Shown: one piece after another, positions 1 to 9,506 of the stretch
Layout of the letters: every line of letters starts with the position of its first letter
Position numbering within the stretch: position 1 is the stretch's first letter
Assembly (NCBI RefSeq): GCF_001750105.1
Contig: NZ_CP014143.1
Span: 3,379,501-3,443,500 of the forward strand
From: Microbulbifer aggregans
Lineage (GTDB): Bacteria; Pseudomonadota; Gammaproteobacteria; Pseudomonadales; Cellvibrionaceae
DNA: 64,000 bases
Reading direction: 5' to 3'
Notes under the pieces: generated by a model
Told to the model about the DNA's origin: nothing
Seen by the model: the letters and a program-made list of their open reading frames with translations, nothing else
Database searches by the model: none
Program-made: the position numbers and the translations under genes

Positions 1-84
1 CAGCTGGTCCGCCATGGCCAGGGCGGCTTTGGCGTTATCGTAATCAAGAGCGACTACGACCGGAGAAGAAACATTCGATTGCAA
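1..84 (-). CDS. pyrF: Orotidine 5'-phosphate decarboxylase, N-terminal fragment (cut by window edge)
   Basis: Only the first 28 codons are inside the window, read leftwards. They encode a PVVVALDYDNAKAAL-type N-terminus typical of OMP decarboxylase, which makes UMP in pyrimidine synthesis. The only reasonable start is a TTG at 82-84, preceded by a GAGAGG Shine-Dalgarno element; no in-frame ATG lies closer. Position directly after lapB matches the lapA-lapB-pyrF order known from Escherichia coli and Pseudomonas. Identification rests on a short N-terminus plus synteny. Confidence 0.8.
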   Translation of the reverse strand, partial: MQSNVSSPVVVALDYDNAKAALAMADQL

Positions 85-154
85 AGGGGATACCTCTCTG
101 GGGTGCGAATCACACCAATTGGTTTCTATCTGTGACCGGGACTCCGGGGCTTTG

Positions 155-1348
155 TTACTCGCCTTCAACCCCTTTCACCGAGCGCACCGTGTCCCAGTGC
201 TTGCAGCTGGGACAGAGCCAGTGCAGCTGGTTACCGGAAAATCCGCAATTATTGCAGCGGTAATGGGGACGGCTGGCGATCAACTGGTCGACCAGGGTTT
301 TCAGAAGCGAGAGGTTCTCCCGCGCCCTACCCTGGGTACTGTCGATGTGCAGGTCGAGAAAGTGTCCCAGCCCACGTAGCGATGGACGCAAAGCCAACTG
401 CTTGCCCATGAAGGCGGCGGCCTCAGCCTCGCTGCGCTGTTGTTGAATACGCTCCGTCAGCGCGATCAGCACACTGTTGGACGGATGCTCACGCAGCAAT
501 GACTCCAGGTAGCTATCGAGCCCGGTCTCATCGCCCACCGCCTGATAACAGGTAATAAGTAGATCCAGGATCTCAGGAATGTAATCCGGGTTCTGCTTGG
601 GGATACGCTGCAGGACCTTGATCGCCTCCTGCGGCCGCCCCAACTGATACTCCAACCTGCCCCACAACAGATTCGCCCGCACGGAACTGCGATCGTAGCC
701 CAGTGCCGAGTCGATATGCTTTCGGGCACTCAGGTAGTCCTTTGCCGCGATCGCCTCTTCCGCCAGCTCGCAGCAAAAATGGGCCTGTATCGGCGCCCAC
801 TCGGAGGAGAGCCGCTTGAAGCGCCGCCCGTGCAGCAGGTTGACTGCGTGAATAGCCTTGGCCCACTCGCGCTCATCCCGATACACCTCCACCAGGTGCT
901 CCAGGCTGGTACTGCGTAACTCGGAGGATGTCTCCACCAGCTCCTGCAGCAGGCGCTCTGCCCGATCCAGCCATCCAGCGGCGATATAATCCCGCGCCAG
1001 CTCCAGCTGGGCTTTTTGCTGACTGTTTCGAGCGAGACTGGGGCGCGCCAGAAGATTCTGATGAACACGAATTGCCTGGTCGTGCTCACCTCGCTTGCGC
1101 AACAGGTTACCCAGCGCCAGATGCGTGTCGAAAGTGGCGCTGCTGACCTCTAGTGAATCGATAAACTTGTCAATGGCATCGCCGTGATGCTCGTTCAGGA
1201 GGTAGTTGAGCCCCTGAGCGTAAGAGCGGGCCAGCGACTGCTGCTGCTCGCTGCAGTCCGGCTTCTTTTTCTTGACACTCCTGCGCCCGAGCAGCCAGCC
1301 GATGGCAATGGCAGCGAGCAGGAAGAAGAAGAAAGTCAGATCGGCCAA
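155..1348 (-). CDS. lapB: Lipopolysaccharide assembly protein B (LapB/YciM)
   Basis: 397 residues, the usual length for LapB, an inner-membrane protein that couples LPS synthesis to export and presents LpxC to FtsH for proteolysis. One N-terminal membrane helix (about residues 4-21) is followed by a basic patch RRSVKKKK. Tandem TPR repeats run from about 35 to 350. A C-terminal rubredoxin-like zinc knuckle has cysteines at 365, 368, 379 and 382. The start lies 1 nt beyond the lapA stop, so the two are almost certainly co-transcribed. All hallmark parts are present. Confidence 0.96.
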   Translation of the reverse strand: MADLTFFFFLLAAIAIGWLLGRRSVKKKKPDCSEQQQSLARSYAQGLNYLLNEHHGDAIDKFIDSLEVSSATFDTHLALGNLLRKRGEHDQAIRVHQNLLARPSLARNSQQKAQLELARDYIAAGWLDRAERLLQELVETSSELRSTSLEHLVEVYRDEREWAKAIHAVNLLHGRRFKRLSSEWAPIQAHFCCELAEEAIAAKDYLSARKHIDSALGYDRSSVRANLLWGRLEYQLGRPQEAIKVLQRIPKQNPDYIPEILDLLITCYQAVGDETGLDSYLESLLREHPSNSVLIALTERIQQQRSEAEAAAFMGKQLALRPSLRGLGHFLDLHIDSTQGRARENLSLLKTLVDQLIASRPHYRCNNCGFSGNQLHWLCPSCKHWDTVRSVKGVEGE

Positions 1349-1349
1349 G

Positions 1350-1658
1350 TTAGTCTCCGGACACCTTACGACGCACCGTGTAAAGCTCCTGTTCAGTACG
1401 ATGCAACTGGCGTTCCAGCCCCCGGGCTCGCCGGCGCTCGGCGTAGAACGGCAACAGGCTGACGATAAAGCCCAGAATGACTCCGGACAGGAGCGCCCCG
1501 ATCAACCAGAAGCCGACACTGCCTTCCGGCATCGCATGACCGACAAAGCTCGGCGTAATCAACTGCGGATTATCAACCGCAAAATAGACACCAACGGCAA
1601 TACAGAGAAGGGCCAGTACGCCGTAGAAAAGACGCAATAACCAGCGTAAGAAAGACAA
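1350..1658 (-). CDS. lapA: Lipopolysaccharide assembly protein A domain protein (LapA)
   Basis: 102 residues with two membrane helices (about 10-28 and 48-70) followed by a basic, coiled-coil-like cytoplasmic tail, the standard LapA/YciS topology. It is thought to work with LapB in LPS assembly. The start is a TTG at 1656-1658, placed 6 nt after a GGAGG ribosome-binding site, so the rare codon appears real. It lies directly upstream of lapB and downstream of ihfB. Confidence 0.9.
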   Translation of the reverse strand: MSFLRWLLRLFYGVLALLCIAVGVYFAVDNPQLITPSFVGHAMPEGSVGFWLIGALLSGVILGFIVSLLPFYAERRRARGLERQLHRTEQELYTVRRKVSGD

Positions 1659-1758
1659 GGTCGACCTCCACCAGCAGGAAGGAGTGATTCTCTCAGAACT
1701 TTAGTCTGCCCAAAACCTCTGACAGAGCTCCGGTGAGCGTGTGATCAGGGGTGACGCC

Positions 1759-2067
1759 CTATACCTCAGATACCGTCTCTTCATGCATGCTCTGGTTTAC
1801 CCGATCACGCAATTCCTTACCCGGCTTGAAATGCGGCACATATTTGCCCGCTAGCTGCACCGCATCCCCGGTCTTGGGATTGCGCCCGGTGCGCGGTGCC
1901 CGATAGTGCAGGGAGAAACTGCCAAAGCCGCGAATCTCGATGCGCTCCCCCTGAGAGAGAACATCGGACATCGAATCCAACATCACCTTGACCGCCAGCT
2001 CCACATCTTTCACTGGCAGCTGGTCCAGCCTCAACGCGATCCTTTCGATCAGTTCCGACTTGGTCAT
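1759..2067 (-). CDS. ihfB: Integration host factor subunit beta
   Basis: 102 residues with the complete HU/IHF fold. The N-terminus [11 protein letters not shown], the central [10 protein letters not shown] beta-arm base and the [12 protein letters not shown]-intercalating loop are the IHF-beta signatures. With IhfA it bends DNA at specific sites. It sits just after rpsA and before lapA, the order found in E. coli and Pseudomonas. A terminator-like hairpin between rpsA and ihfB suggests ihfB is partly transcribed from its own promoter, which I could not place. Confidence 0.96.
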   Translation of the reverse strand: MTKSELIERIALRLDQLPVKDVELAVKVMLDSMSDVLSQGERIEIRGFGSFSLHYRAPRTGRNPKTGDAVQLAGKYVPHFKPGKELRDRVNQSMHEETVSEV

Positions 2068-2129
2068 GCGCCCCGCAACCTTGTGTAAGTCATTGATTAT
2101 TCTAGATTAGAGCGGCAATCATCTAATAG

Positions 2130-2160
2130 AAAGCCGGACTGGGCAACCCAGTCCGGCTTT
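2130..2160 (-). terminator. Terminator after rpsA
   Basis: A perfect 14-bp stem (arms 2130-2143 and 2147-2160) with a 3-nt loop starts 49 nt after the rpsA stop. On the minus strand the stem ends in a short U-containing run (TTTCTATT). It probably acts as an intrinsic terminator or attenuator between rpsA and ihfB. Confidence 0.8.
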
Positions 2161-2208
2161 CGAATTGCCCCAGACAATCAGTCTAGGGCATTTAACAAGC
2201 AAAGACTA

Positions 2209-3888
2209 TTAGTCTTTGTTGTTCATCTGGGCCTTGATCAGGTCACCGATAGTCGCCGGCTGAACCTGCTCAGCCTGCTTCTTGCTGTGATCCTTGATGG
2301 CCTGCTTCTCGTCGTCCTGATCCTTGGCTTTGATGGACAGGCTGATCACGCGGTTCTTGCGATCCACGCTGGTGATCTTGGTCTCCACCTCTTCGCCTTC
2401 TTTCAGGACATTGCGGGCATCTTCCACCTTGTCGCGGCTGATTTCGGAAGCGCGCAGAACGCCTTCTACTTCATCCGCCAGGGTGATTACCGCCTGCTTG
2501 GCGTCAACTTCCTTGATGGTACCGGTCACGATGGTACCGCGGTCGTTGGTTGCCACGTAGTCAGTGAACGGATCGGATTCCAGCTGCTTGATACCCAGGG
2601 AGATACGCTCACGATCGGAGTCGATACCCAGGATAACGGTCTCGATCTCGTCGCCCTTCTTGAACTTGCGCACAGCTTCTTCGCCGGCTTCGTTCCAGGA
2701 GATATCGGACAGGTGAACCAGACCGTCGATGCTGCCGTCCAGACCGATGAAGATACCGAAGTCAGTGATGGACTTGATCTTACCGGAGATCTTGTCGCCC
2801 TTAGCGTACTTACGCGCGAAGGCATCCCACGGGTTTTCCTGACACTGCTTGATACCCAGGGAGATACGACGACGCTCTTCGTCGATATCCAGGATCATCA
2901 CCTCGACCTCGTCGCCAACAGACACGACTTTGGACGGGTGGATGTTCTTGTTGGTCCAGTCCATCTCGGAAACGTGTACCAGACCTTCCACACCCTCTTC
3001 CAGCTCGGCGAAGCAGCCGTAGTCGGTCAGGTTGGTGACAGTCGCCTTGACGCGGCTGTTCTCCGGGTAACGCTGCTTGATGGATACCCAGGGATCCTCG
3101 CCCAGCTGCTTCAGGCCCAGGGATACGCGGCTGCGCTCGCGATCGAACTTCAGGACTTTTACGTCGATCTCGTCGCCAACATTCACGATCTCGCTCGGGT
3201 GCTTGATGCGCTTCCAAGCCATATCGGTGATGTGCAGCAGGCCGTCGATACCGCCCAGGTCTACGAAAGCACCGTAGTCGGTCAGGTTCTTGACGATACC
3301 CTTGATGGTCATGCCTTCCTGCAGGCTGGCCAGCAGAGCTTCGCGCTCCTCGCTGGTAGCAGCTTCCATAACGGCACGGCGGGATACCACAACGTTGTTG
3401 CGCTTGGCGTCCAGCTTGATGACCTTGAACTCGAGCTCTTTGCCTTCCAGGTGCGCGGTGTCGCGAACCGGACGTACGTCTACCAGGGAGCCCGGCAGGA
3501 ACGCGCGGATGTTGGCAACGTCGACAGTAAAGCCACCCTTGACCTTGCCACTGATAACACCCTTAACGACTTCGTCAGCAGCGTGAGCTGCGTCGAGGAT
3601 CTTCCAGGCTTCAGCGCGCTTGGCTTTCTCGCGGGACAGACGGGTTTCACCGAAACCGTCTTCGACTGCTTCCAGGGCTACCTGAACTTCGTCGCCCACT
3701 TGCAGGTTTACTTCCCCGTTCTCATCAGCGAACTGGGAAGAAGGGATAACGCCTTCAGACTTCAGGCCCGCGTGAACGGTAACCCAGTCTTTGTCTACGT
3801 CGATTACCACGCCGGTCACAATGGAACCGGGGGCCATCTCTACGCTCTTCAGGCTCTCTTCAAATAAATCAGCAAAGCTCTCGCTCAT
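2209..3888 (-). CDS. rpsA: 30S ribosomal protein S1
   Basis: 559 residues containing six S1/OB-fold RNA-binding repeats; the first two bind the ribosome and the rest bind mRNA. Repeated [27 protein letters not shown] units are visible. The start is set at the ATG of [13 protein letters not shown] (3886-3888). The open frame continues 39 codons upstream, but that stretch does not resemble S1. The Shine-Dalgarno element is weak (AGGTA close to the ATG), as is usual for rpsA. A strong hairpin lies in the cmk-rpsA gap at 3991-4028. Confidence 0.97.
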   Translation of the reverse strand: MSESFADLFEESLKSVEMAPGSIVTGVVIDVDKDWVTVHAGLKSEGVIPSSQFADENGEVNLQVGDEVQVALEAVEDGFGETRLSREKAKRAEAWKILDAAHAADEVVKGVISGKVKGGFTVDVANIRAFLPGSLVDVRPVRDTAHLEGKELEFKVIKLDAKRNNVVVSRRAVMEAATSEEREALLASLQEGMTIKGIVKNLTDYGAFVDLGGIDGLLHITDMAWKRIKHPSEIVNVGDEIDVKVLKFDRERSRVSLGLKQLGEDPWVSIKQRYPENSRVKATVTNLTDYGCFAELEEGVEGLVHVSEMDWTNKNIHPSKVVSVGDEVEVMILDIDEERRRISLGIKQCQENPWDAFARKYAKGDKISGKIKSITDFGIFIGLDGSIDGLVHLSDISWNEAGEEAVRKFKKGDEIETVILGIDSDRERISLGIKQLESDPFTDYVATNDRGTIVTGTIKEVDAKQAVITLADEVEGVLRASEISRDKVEDARNVLKEGEEVETKITSVDRKNRVISLSIKAKDQDDEKQAIKDHSKKQAEQVQPATIGDLIKAQMNNKD

Positions 3889-3990
3889 TACATTACCTAT
3901 ATATATGGACCCAAGCCGGTGGCAACGTTGAAGTTTAGTCAACCGCCAGCCCAGGTCCCACCGCGCTGCCAGTACGCGGGTCGGATTACA

Positions 3991-4028
3991 ACAGCGGCCG
4001 GGCAATTCTGGCTGATCCCGGCCGCTGT
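3991..4028 (-). promoter_or_regulatory. Hairpin in the rpsA leader
   Basis: A perfect 12-bp GC-rich inverted repeat (3991-4002 with 4017-4028, 14-nt loop) lies between cmk and rpsA, about 100 nt before the S1 start. No U-tract follows it on the minus strand, so it is not a classical terminator. In E. coli the rpsA leader is folded and used for autoregulation by S1; a similar role here is inference. Confidence 0.45.
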
Positions 4029-4070
4029 CGTTTTAAAATCTGTTTTCGTCTGCTTTACGACAGATCCGGG

Positions 4071-4772
4071 TCATCCCGGCCTGGAGATGCCGATCCGCTC
4101 GCGCACCAGCTGCAGCACAGTCTGCAGGACACTGTCGATCGCCACCCCGGTACTGTCCAGCTCAACCGCGTCTTTCGCGGGTGCCAGCGGGGAGGTCTCG
4201 CGGTTCATATCCCGGGCGTCCCGGGCGCGGATGTCCTCCAGCAGGTCGCGGAGGCTAACAGAAACCCCCTTCTCCCGCAACTGGGCCTCGCGGCGGCGGG
4301 CGCGCTCTTCCGCACTCGCGGTCAGAAAGACCTTGACCGGTGCGTCGGGGAAAACGGTCGTGCCCATGTCACGCCCATCAGCCACCAGCCCCGGGGCCTG
4401 CCGAAAGTCCCGCTGCCGCTGCAACAAAGCGGCCCGCACGCCGGGCATGGCCGCAACCTTGGAAGCGGCCATACTCACGCGCTCCATACGAATATCGTGA
4501 CTCACATCCCGCCCCGCCAGCAATGCCGCCACTTCGCCGTCCCGCAGCTCAAAGCGGATATCGAGATTGGCAGCAATCTCGGTCAGAGTCGCCTCATCGG
4601 TCAGATCCGCACCCTGCTCCAACGCCGCCAATGCGGTCAGCCGGTAGAGAGCCCCGGAATCCAGCAAGGCAAAGTTCAGCCGGTCGGCCAGTAATCGGGC
4701 AATCGTCCCCTTACCGGAGCCGCTGGGGCCATCGATGGTAATCACCGGCGGCAACTCGCTCGTGTCACTCAT
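4071..4772 (-). CDS. cmk: Cytidylate kinase
   Basis: About 233 residues; phosphorylates CMP and dCMP with ATP. The Walker A loop GPSGSGKGT is near residues 15-23 and the [13 protein letters not shown]-binding segment follows. The RDVSHDIR and [13 protein letters not shown] motifs complete the family signature. The start is placed at the ATG of MSDTSEL. Upstream in-frame TTG (4778) and GTG (4784) codons also exist and the GAGG at about -15 would suit the TTG, so the N-terminus is uncertain by 2-4 residues. It lies upstream of rpsA, as in most gammaproteobacteria. Confidence 0.95.
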   Translation of the reverse strand: MSDTSELPPVITIDGPSGSGKGTIARLLADRLNFALLDSGALYRLTALAALEQGADLTDEATLTEIAANLDIRFELRDGEVAALLAGRDVSHDIRMERVSMAASKVAAMPGVRAALLQRQRDFRQAPGLVADGRDMGTTVFPDAPVKVFLTASAEERARRREAQLREKGVSVSLRDLLEDIRARDARDMNRETSPLAPAKDAVELDSTGVAIDSVLQTVLQLVRERIGISRPG

Positions 4773-4831
4773 AGTCAATATCACTGCCTCTATCCAATAA
4801 CGCGTCGACCCGGGGCACCCCCATCACCGAC

Positions 4832-7063
4832 TCATGCACCCTGCAGTCGCAACCCGGCCCGCCTTGCCAGCTCGGCAAACCCGGGGAAGGACGTCGCCAC
4901 GTTGGCACAGTTCAGGATGCGAATGGTATCGCCTGCGCGCAGAGATGCCACTGCAAAAGACATGGCGATGCGATGATCGCCGAGGCTATCCACGGTACCA
5001 CCACCAAATACGGCGCCCTCTCCGCCCCCCTGAATCACAATGCCATCGGGCGTTGGTTCCGCCCTGACACCCAGGATTTCCAGCCCGTCCGCCATCGCCT
5101 GGATGCGGTCGCTTTCCTTGACTCGCAGCTCTTCCGCCCCGGTCAACACCGTCTCGCCATCAGCACAGGCCGCCGCTACGAACAGGGCAGGAAACTCATC
5201 GATCGCCAGCGGCACCTGGTCTTCCGGGATACGAATCCCTTTCAGGGGCCGGTAGCGAACACGGATATCCGCTACCGGCTCGCCACCCACTTCACGGCGG
5301 TTGGCCAGCTCGATATCCGCACCCATCTGACGCAGGATGTTGATGGCCCCGTCCCGGGTTGGATTGATACCGACATGCTCGAGGAGCACGTCAGATCCCG
5401 GCGCAATAGCGGCCGCCACCATAAAGAAGGTGGCGGAAGAGATATCGGCGGGTACATCAATTTTTGTTGCAGTCAACTTGCCGCCACTGCGCAGACTCGC
5501 GCGGGCGCCATCACGCTGCACCTCATAACCGAACCCGGCCAGCATCCGCTCGGTGTGGTCCCGGGTGGGAGCCGGCTCCAGGGTACTGGTCTCACCCTCG
5601 GCATACAGCCCCGCCAGCAGCACACAGGACTTAACCTGCGCACTAGCCATCGGCAACTCATAGTCAATGCCCTTCAGCGGCTGGCCGCCCTTGACCAGCA
5701 ATGGCGGCCGCCCTTCCGGGCCGGTCTCGATAACCGCTCCCATCTCACGCAGCGGTAGCGCCACCCGATTCATCGGCCGCTTGGTGAGCGACTCGTCGCC
5801 GGTCAGTGTTACATCGAAATCCTGACCGGCCAGCAGTCCCGCCAGCAGGCGCATGGAGGTTCCCGAGTTACCCACGTAGAGAGGTCCGGCAGGTGCCTGC
5901 AGCCCGTGCAGGCCGACACCGTGGATCACCACACGTCCATCGACAGGCCCTTCGATCACCACCCCCATATCGCGGAAAGCCTGCAAGGTGGCCAGGGCAT
6001 CCTCCCCCTCAAGGAAGCCTTCCACCTCCGTCACCCCTTCGGCCAGGGAGCCGAGCATGATGGAACGATGGGACATGGACTTGTCTCCGGGAACCCGCAA
6101 GGTTCCACTGACAACACCCCCCGGTTGCGCGATAAAGGTCACTTCCTGAGCTTGCATGGTTTCTGTATACGCTTTTTTTGCCAACATTCTTGTAAAGTGA
6201 TCCCGCGCCGCCTTGGCCCGGGTAAAGACACCCATCAGGTAATCGCTATCACCACGGTCGATCGCACCGCGAAGGGCATCGAGATTGCCACGGTAGAGGT
6301 CGATGGCGTCAAGGATGGCCGCCCGGTTTGCCACCATAATGTCCCGCCACATCACCGGATCACTGGAGGCAATCCGGGTAAAGTCCCGGAAACCGCCAGC
6401 GGCATAGCGAAAGATATTTTCGTTTTCCGCGTCGTGCGCCAGGGTATCAACCAGCCCGTAGGCAATGACGTGAGGCAGGTGACTGGTAGCCGCCAGCACC
6501 TCATCGTGCTCCCCCACCGGCATATTCAGCACCTCGGCACCCACGGCCTGCCACATGGCACGAATCCGACGCAGGGACTCCTCTGCCGTATTGTCCAGCG
6601 GAGTGAGGATTATCCGGTGAGCACGGTACAGATCCTCGCGGGCGGCGGTGACACCGCTCTTCTCCGAGCCGGCAATGGGGTGCCCTGGCACGAGGAACTC
6701 GGGCACCTTCCCCCACACAGAGCGCGCCGCCTCGATCACGCTGCCCTTGACACTTGCACCATCCGTCACCGTTACGCCGGCAGGCAGCCGTTCTTTCATC
6801 TCGGCAAACACGGCTTCAACGGCGAGGGTCGGCACCGCGACGAAGATCACGTCGCCGGACTCCAGCTGCGGCAGAATGTCTCCCAGATCAGTGACCGCGC
6901 GATCGCAGATGCCGAGCTCTACGGCCTGCTGACCGGTTCGCTCACGGCGGGCTACACCGATGACTTCACGGCAGGCACCTGCCGCCTTCAGTGCCAGCGC
7001 CAGACTGCCGCCAATCAGCCCCAGACCGACAACGACGAGCCGCCCAACCAATGGCTCAGTCAC
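4832..7063 (-). CDS. Bifunctional prephenate dehydrogenase / 3-phosphoshikimate 1-carboxyvinyltransferase (TyrA-AroA fusion)
   Basis: 743 residues, two enzymes in one chain. Residues 1 to about 300 form a TyrA-type dehydrogenase with a VGLGLIGGSLAL nucleotide-binding loop and the catalytic SHLPHV segment. From about 310 on is a complete EPSP synthase (AroA) with PGDKSMSHRS, NSGTSMRL, the DEFPALFVAAA loop and the C-terminal LGDHRIAM. The first half makes 4-hydroxyphenylpyruvate for tyrosine; the second makes EPSP in the common pathway. The GTG start directly abuts the pheA stop (TGA-GTG), implying translational coupling. The same fusion is known in pseudomonads. Confidence 0.95.
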   Translation of the reverse strand: MTEPLVGRLVVVGLGLIGGSLALALKAAGACREVIGVARRERTGQQAVELGICDRAVTDLGDILPQLESGDVIFVAVPTLAVEAVFAEMKERLPAGVTVTDGASVKGSVIEAARSVWGKVPEFLVPGHPIAGSEKSGVTAAREDLYRAHRIILTPLDNTAEESLRRIRAMWQAVGAEVLNMPVGEHDEVLAATSHLPHVIAYGLVDTLAHDAENENIFRYAAGGFRDFTRIASSDPVMWRDIMVANRAAILDAIDLYRGNLDALRGAIDRGDSDYLMGVFTRAKAARDHFTRMLAKKAYTETMQAQEVTFIAQPGGVVSGTLRVPGDKSMSHRSIMLGSLAEGVTEVEGFLEGEDALATLQAFRDMGVVIEGPVDGRVVIHGVGLHGLQAPAGPLYVGNSGTSMRLLAGLLAGQDFDVTLTGDESLTKRPMNRVALPLREMGAVIETGPEGRPPLLVKGGQPLKGIDYELPMASAQVKSCVLLAGLYAEGETSTLEPAPTRDHTERMLAGFGYEVQRDGARASLRSGGKLTATKIDVPADISSATFFMVAAAIAPGSDVLLEHVGINPTRDGAINILRQMGADIELANRREVGGEPVADIRVRYRPLKGIRIPEDQVPLAIDEFPALFVAAACADGETVLTGAEELRVKESDRIQAMADGLEILGVRAEPTPDGIVIQGGGEGAVFGGGTVDSLGDHRIAMSFAVASLRAGDTIRILNCANVATSFPGFAELARRAGLRLQGA

Positions 7064-8167
7064 TCAGAGCACCCCCCGCGGGTAGGAACCCAGCACCTTC
7101 ATATCTGAAGCGCAGGCACCGACCTCCTTGAGCGCCTCGGCAATATCCGGAGTATCCCGATGGCCGACGAAGTCGATAAAGAAGACATAGGTCCAATTGC
7201 CGGACTGCGAGGGGCGCGTCTCCACCCGGGTCAGATCAACGCTGTGGCGACGGAAGGGCTCCAGCAGATCATGCAGGGCACCCGGCTCGTTGCGCATGGA
7301 AACCATCAGTGAGGTCTTGTCGTCGCCGCTCGGCGGTACGGCCTGGGAGCCGATGATCAGGAAGCGGGTGGAATTATCGGGGCGGTCCTCGATTTTTTCC
7401 GCCAGCACCTTGAGGCCATACAGGTCCGCCGCCATGTCACCGGCAATCGCGGCCGCGTTCCACTCTCCTTTGACCCGCTTGGCTGCCTCGGCATTGCTTG
7501 CCACGGCCACCCGCTCGACATTTGGATAGTGGGAGTCGAGCCATTTGCGACACTGGGCCAGGCTCTGGGCATGGGAATAGATCCGGGTGATGGCGTCAGG
7601 CCGGGTGATCTCGGAGATCATCAGGTGATGGTGAATGCGCAGCTCCACCTCTCCGCAGATGAGGAGATTGGAGGTCAGAAAATTGTCGAGGGTGTGATTG
7701 ATCACGCCCTCGGTGGAGTTCTCCACCGGTACCACACCGTAGTTGACCGCGCCGGCCTCCACCTCACGGAACACCTCGTCAATCGCCGCCAGCGGACGGC
7801 TATGGGCGGAATTGCCAAAATGCTTCAACGCAGCCTGCTGGGTGAAGGTGCCCTCAGGACCGAGGTAAGCCACTTTCACCGGCTCTTCCAGGGCGAGGCA
7901 GGCAGACATGATTTCGCGAAACAGCCTGGCCATTTCTTCATCGGTGAGCGGCCCCTGGTTTCGCTCCATTGCCCGCCGCAATACCTGCGCTTCACGCTCG
8001 GGACGATAGTAGAGCGCGTTTTGTCCATTCGCCTTTTTGACCTCGGCCACCTTAAGCGCACACTCGGCCCGCTCACTGATCAGCTGGGCGATCTCACCGT
8101 CGATCTGGTCAATACGATCCCTCAGCTGCGCCAATTGCTGATCGCTGTTTTCCTTTAGTTCAGACAT
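7064..8167 (-). CDS. pheA: Bifunctional chorismate mutase / prephenate dehydratase (P-protein)
   Basis: 367 residues in three modules. An AroQ chorismate mutase occupies about 1-90 (RDRIDQIDGEI). A prephenate dehydratase (YLGPEGTFTQ, then PVENSTEGVI and the NSTRFLI active-site motif) covers about 95-275. A C-terminal ACT domain (RNEPGALHDLL) should give feedback inhibition by phenylalanine. The chosen ATG (MSELKEN) has an AAGGCAGCAGG site just upstream; the frame extends 12 codons further without support. It is in an operon with serC upstream and the tyrA-aroA fusion downstream. Confidence 0.96.
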   Translation of the reverse strand: MSELKENSDQQLAQLRDRIDQIDGEIAQLISERAECALKVAEVKKANGQNALYYRPEREAQVLRRAMERNQGPLTDEEMARLFREIMSACLALEEPVKVAYLGPEGTFTQQAALKHFGNSAHSRPLAAIDEVFREVEAGAVNYGVVPVENSTEGVINHTLDNFLTSNLLICGEVELRIHHHLMISEITRPDAITRIYSHAQSLAQCRKWLDSHYPNVERVAVASNAEAAKRVKGEWNAAAIAGDMAADLYGLKVLAEKIEDRPDNSTRFLIIGSQAVPPSGDDKTSLMVSMRNEPGALHDLLEPFRRHSVDLTRVETRPSQSGNWTYVFFIDFVGHRDTPDIAEALKEVGACASDMKVLGSYPRGVL

Positions 8168-8220
8168 CCTGCTGCCTTCTACTCCCGCTCGGATAACTAT
8201 CAAAACGTGTAACGCTGTCG

Positions 8221-9300
8221 TCAGGCGACGCGCTTTTCAAAGTCCGCCATAAAGGCTACCAGGGCCTCCACCGCCTCCAGGGGTACGGCGTTGTAGAGAG
8301 ACGCGCGCATGCCTCCAACAGAGCGATGCCCTTTCAGGTTGAGCAGCCCGGTCTCCTCAGCTTCGTTCAGGAAGCGGGCGTCGAGCTGCTCATCGGCAAG
8401 CACAAACGGCACATTCATGCGCGAGCGACTGGCCGGATCTACCGGGCTCGAGAAGAAGTCACTGCGGTCGAGGAACTCATACAGCAGACCGGACTTCTTC
8501 AGGCTCTGCTCATACATCGCCTCCACGCCACCCTGCGCCTTGAGCCACTGAAACACCAGCCCGGATAAATACCAGGCAAAGGTCGGCGGCGTGTTGTCCA
8601 TGGAGCCCGCTTCAGCAGCGATCTTCCAGTTCAGGCTGCGCGGGATATCCGACATCGCACGATCCAGAAGGTCTTCGCGGACGATCACCACCGCGATGCC
8701 GGATGGACCAATGTTCTTCTGAGCGCCGGCATAGATCATGCCGAATTTCTCTATCGGGATTGCCTTCGAGAGAATATTCGAAGACATATCTGCAACCAGC
8801 GGCGCCTTCACCTCCGGAACGTAATTAAACTCCACGCCACCGATGGTCTCGTTCGGCGTGTAGTGGAAATAGGCAGACCTGTCGCTTTCCTGCCAGGCAT
8901 CTGCAGCGGGCGCATAAGAAAAATTGCGGTCCTCGCTGGAGGCGACGACATTCACCTCGCCGTAGCGACTCGCCTCCTTGATGGCCTTGCCGGCCCACTG
9001 TCCCGTATGAATGTAGTCGGCCCGCTTAACACCGCCGCCAAACAGGTTCCAGGGGATAGCACTGAACTGCCCGGTAGCACCGCCCTGAACAAACAGCACT
9101 TTGTAGTGCGCGGGTATCGACAGCAGGTCACGAAAATCCTGCTCGGCCCGCTCGGCCACCTCAGTGAACTCCGGGGAGCGGTGACTGACCTCCATCACCG
9201 AGCATCCGCGACCACCCCAGTCCAGCAGCTCCTGCTGCGCCTGCAGAAGCACCGGCTCGGGGAGAGCGGCTGGACCCGCACAGAAATTAAACTTACGCAT
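8221..9300 (-). CDS. serC: Phosphoserine aminotransferase
   Basis: 359 residues, the standard length. It transfers an amino group from glutamate to 3-phosphohydroxypyruvate in serine synthesis and also acts in pyridoxal phosphate synthesis. The N-terminus MRKFNFCAGPAALP is diagnostic. The PLP lysine lies in GAQKNIGPSG, and GHRSVGGMRAS near the C-terminus contacts substrate phosphate. The ATG at 9298-9300 is chosen because the 13 upstream in-frame codons do not match the family. It lies between gyrA and pheA, the conserved order. Confidence 0.96.
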   Translation of the reverse strand: MRKFNFCAGPAALPEPVLLQAQQELLDWGGRGCSVMEVSHRSPEFTEVAERAEQDFRDLLSIPAHYKVLFVQGGATGQFSAIPWNLFGGGVKRADYIHTGQWAGKAIKEASRYGEVNVVASSEDRNFSYAPAADAWQESDRSAYFHYTPNETIGGVEFNYVPEVKAPLVADMSSNILSKAIPIEKFGMIYAGAQKNIGPSGIAVVIVREDLLDRAMSDIPRSLNWKIAAEAGSMDNTPPTFAWYLSGLVFQWLKAQGGVEAMYEQSLKKSGLLYEFLDRSDFFSSPVDPASRSRMNVPFVLADEQLDARFLNEAEETGLLNLKGHRSVGGMRASLYNAVPLEAVEALVAFMADFEKRVA

Positions 9301-9456
9301 AAACAAGTTCCACAAACAGAAAGATACTTGCCCGGGCACTGGTCAAATTCAGTGGCCTTTGCAGTGATCGAAGGAAGTCGAGATAAAACGACGCACAACC
9401 GGGCGATCCCCAAAAGGTCTGTCACACTGCCAGGCAATTTTTAATGCGGCAGAGTC

Positions 9457-9486
9457 AAAAAAGGCCGCGAATCTTCGCAGCCTTTT
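9457..9486 (-). terminator. Terminator after gyrA
   Basis: On the minus strand, 20 nt after the gyrA stop, a stem of AAAAGGC/GCCTTTT plus GCGAA/TTCGC (one mismatch between them) is followed by a run of Ts. It separates gyrA from serC. Confidence 0.88.
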
Positions 9487-9506
9487 CTGTCTTTAGGATG
9501 ATGGGC

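Noticed and set aside
2287..3867. A 526-codon plus-strand frame
   Set aside because: Antisense shadow of rpsA; the translation shows the repeated pattern of the S1 domains in reverse and no known domain.
5906..7108. A 400-codon plus-strand frame
   Set aside because: Antisense to the tyrA-aroA fusion, no ribosome-binding site, no motif.
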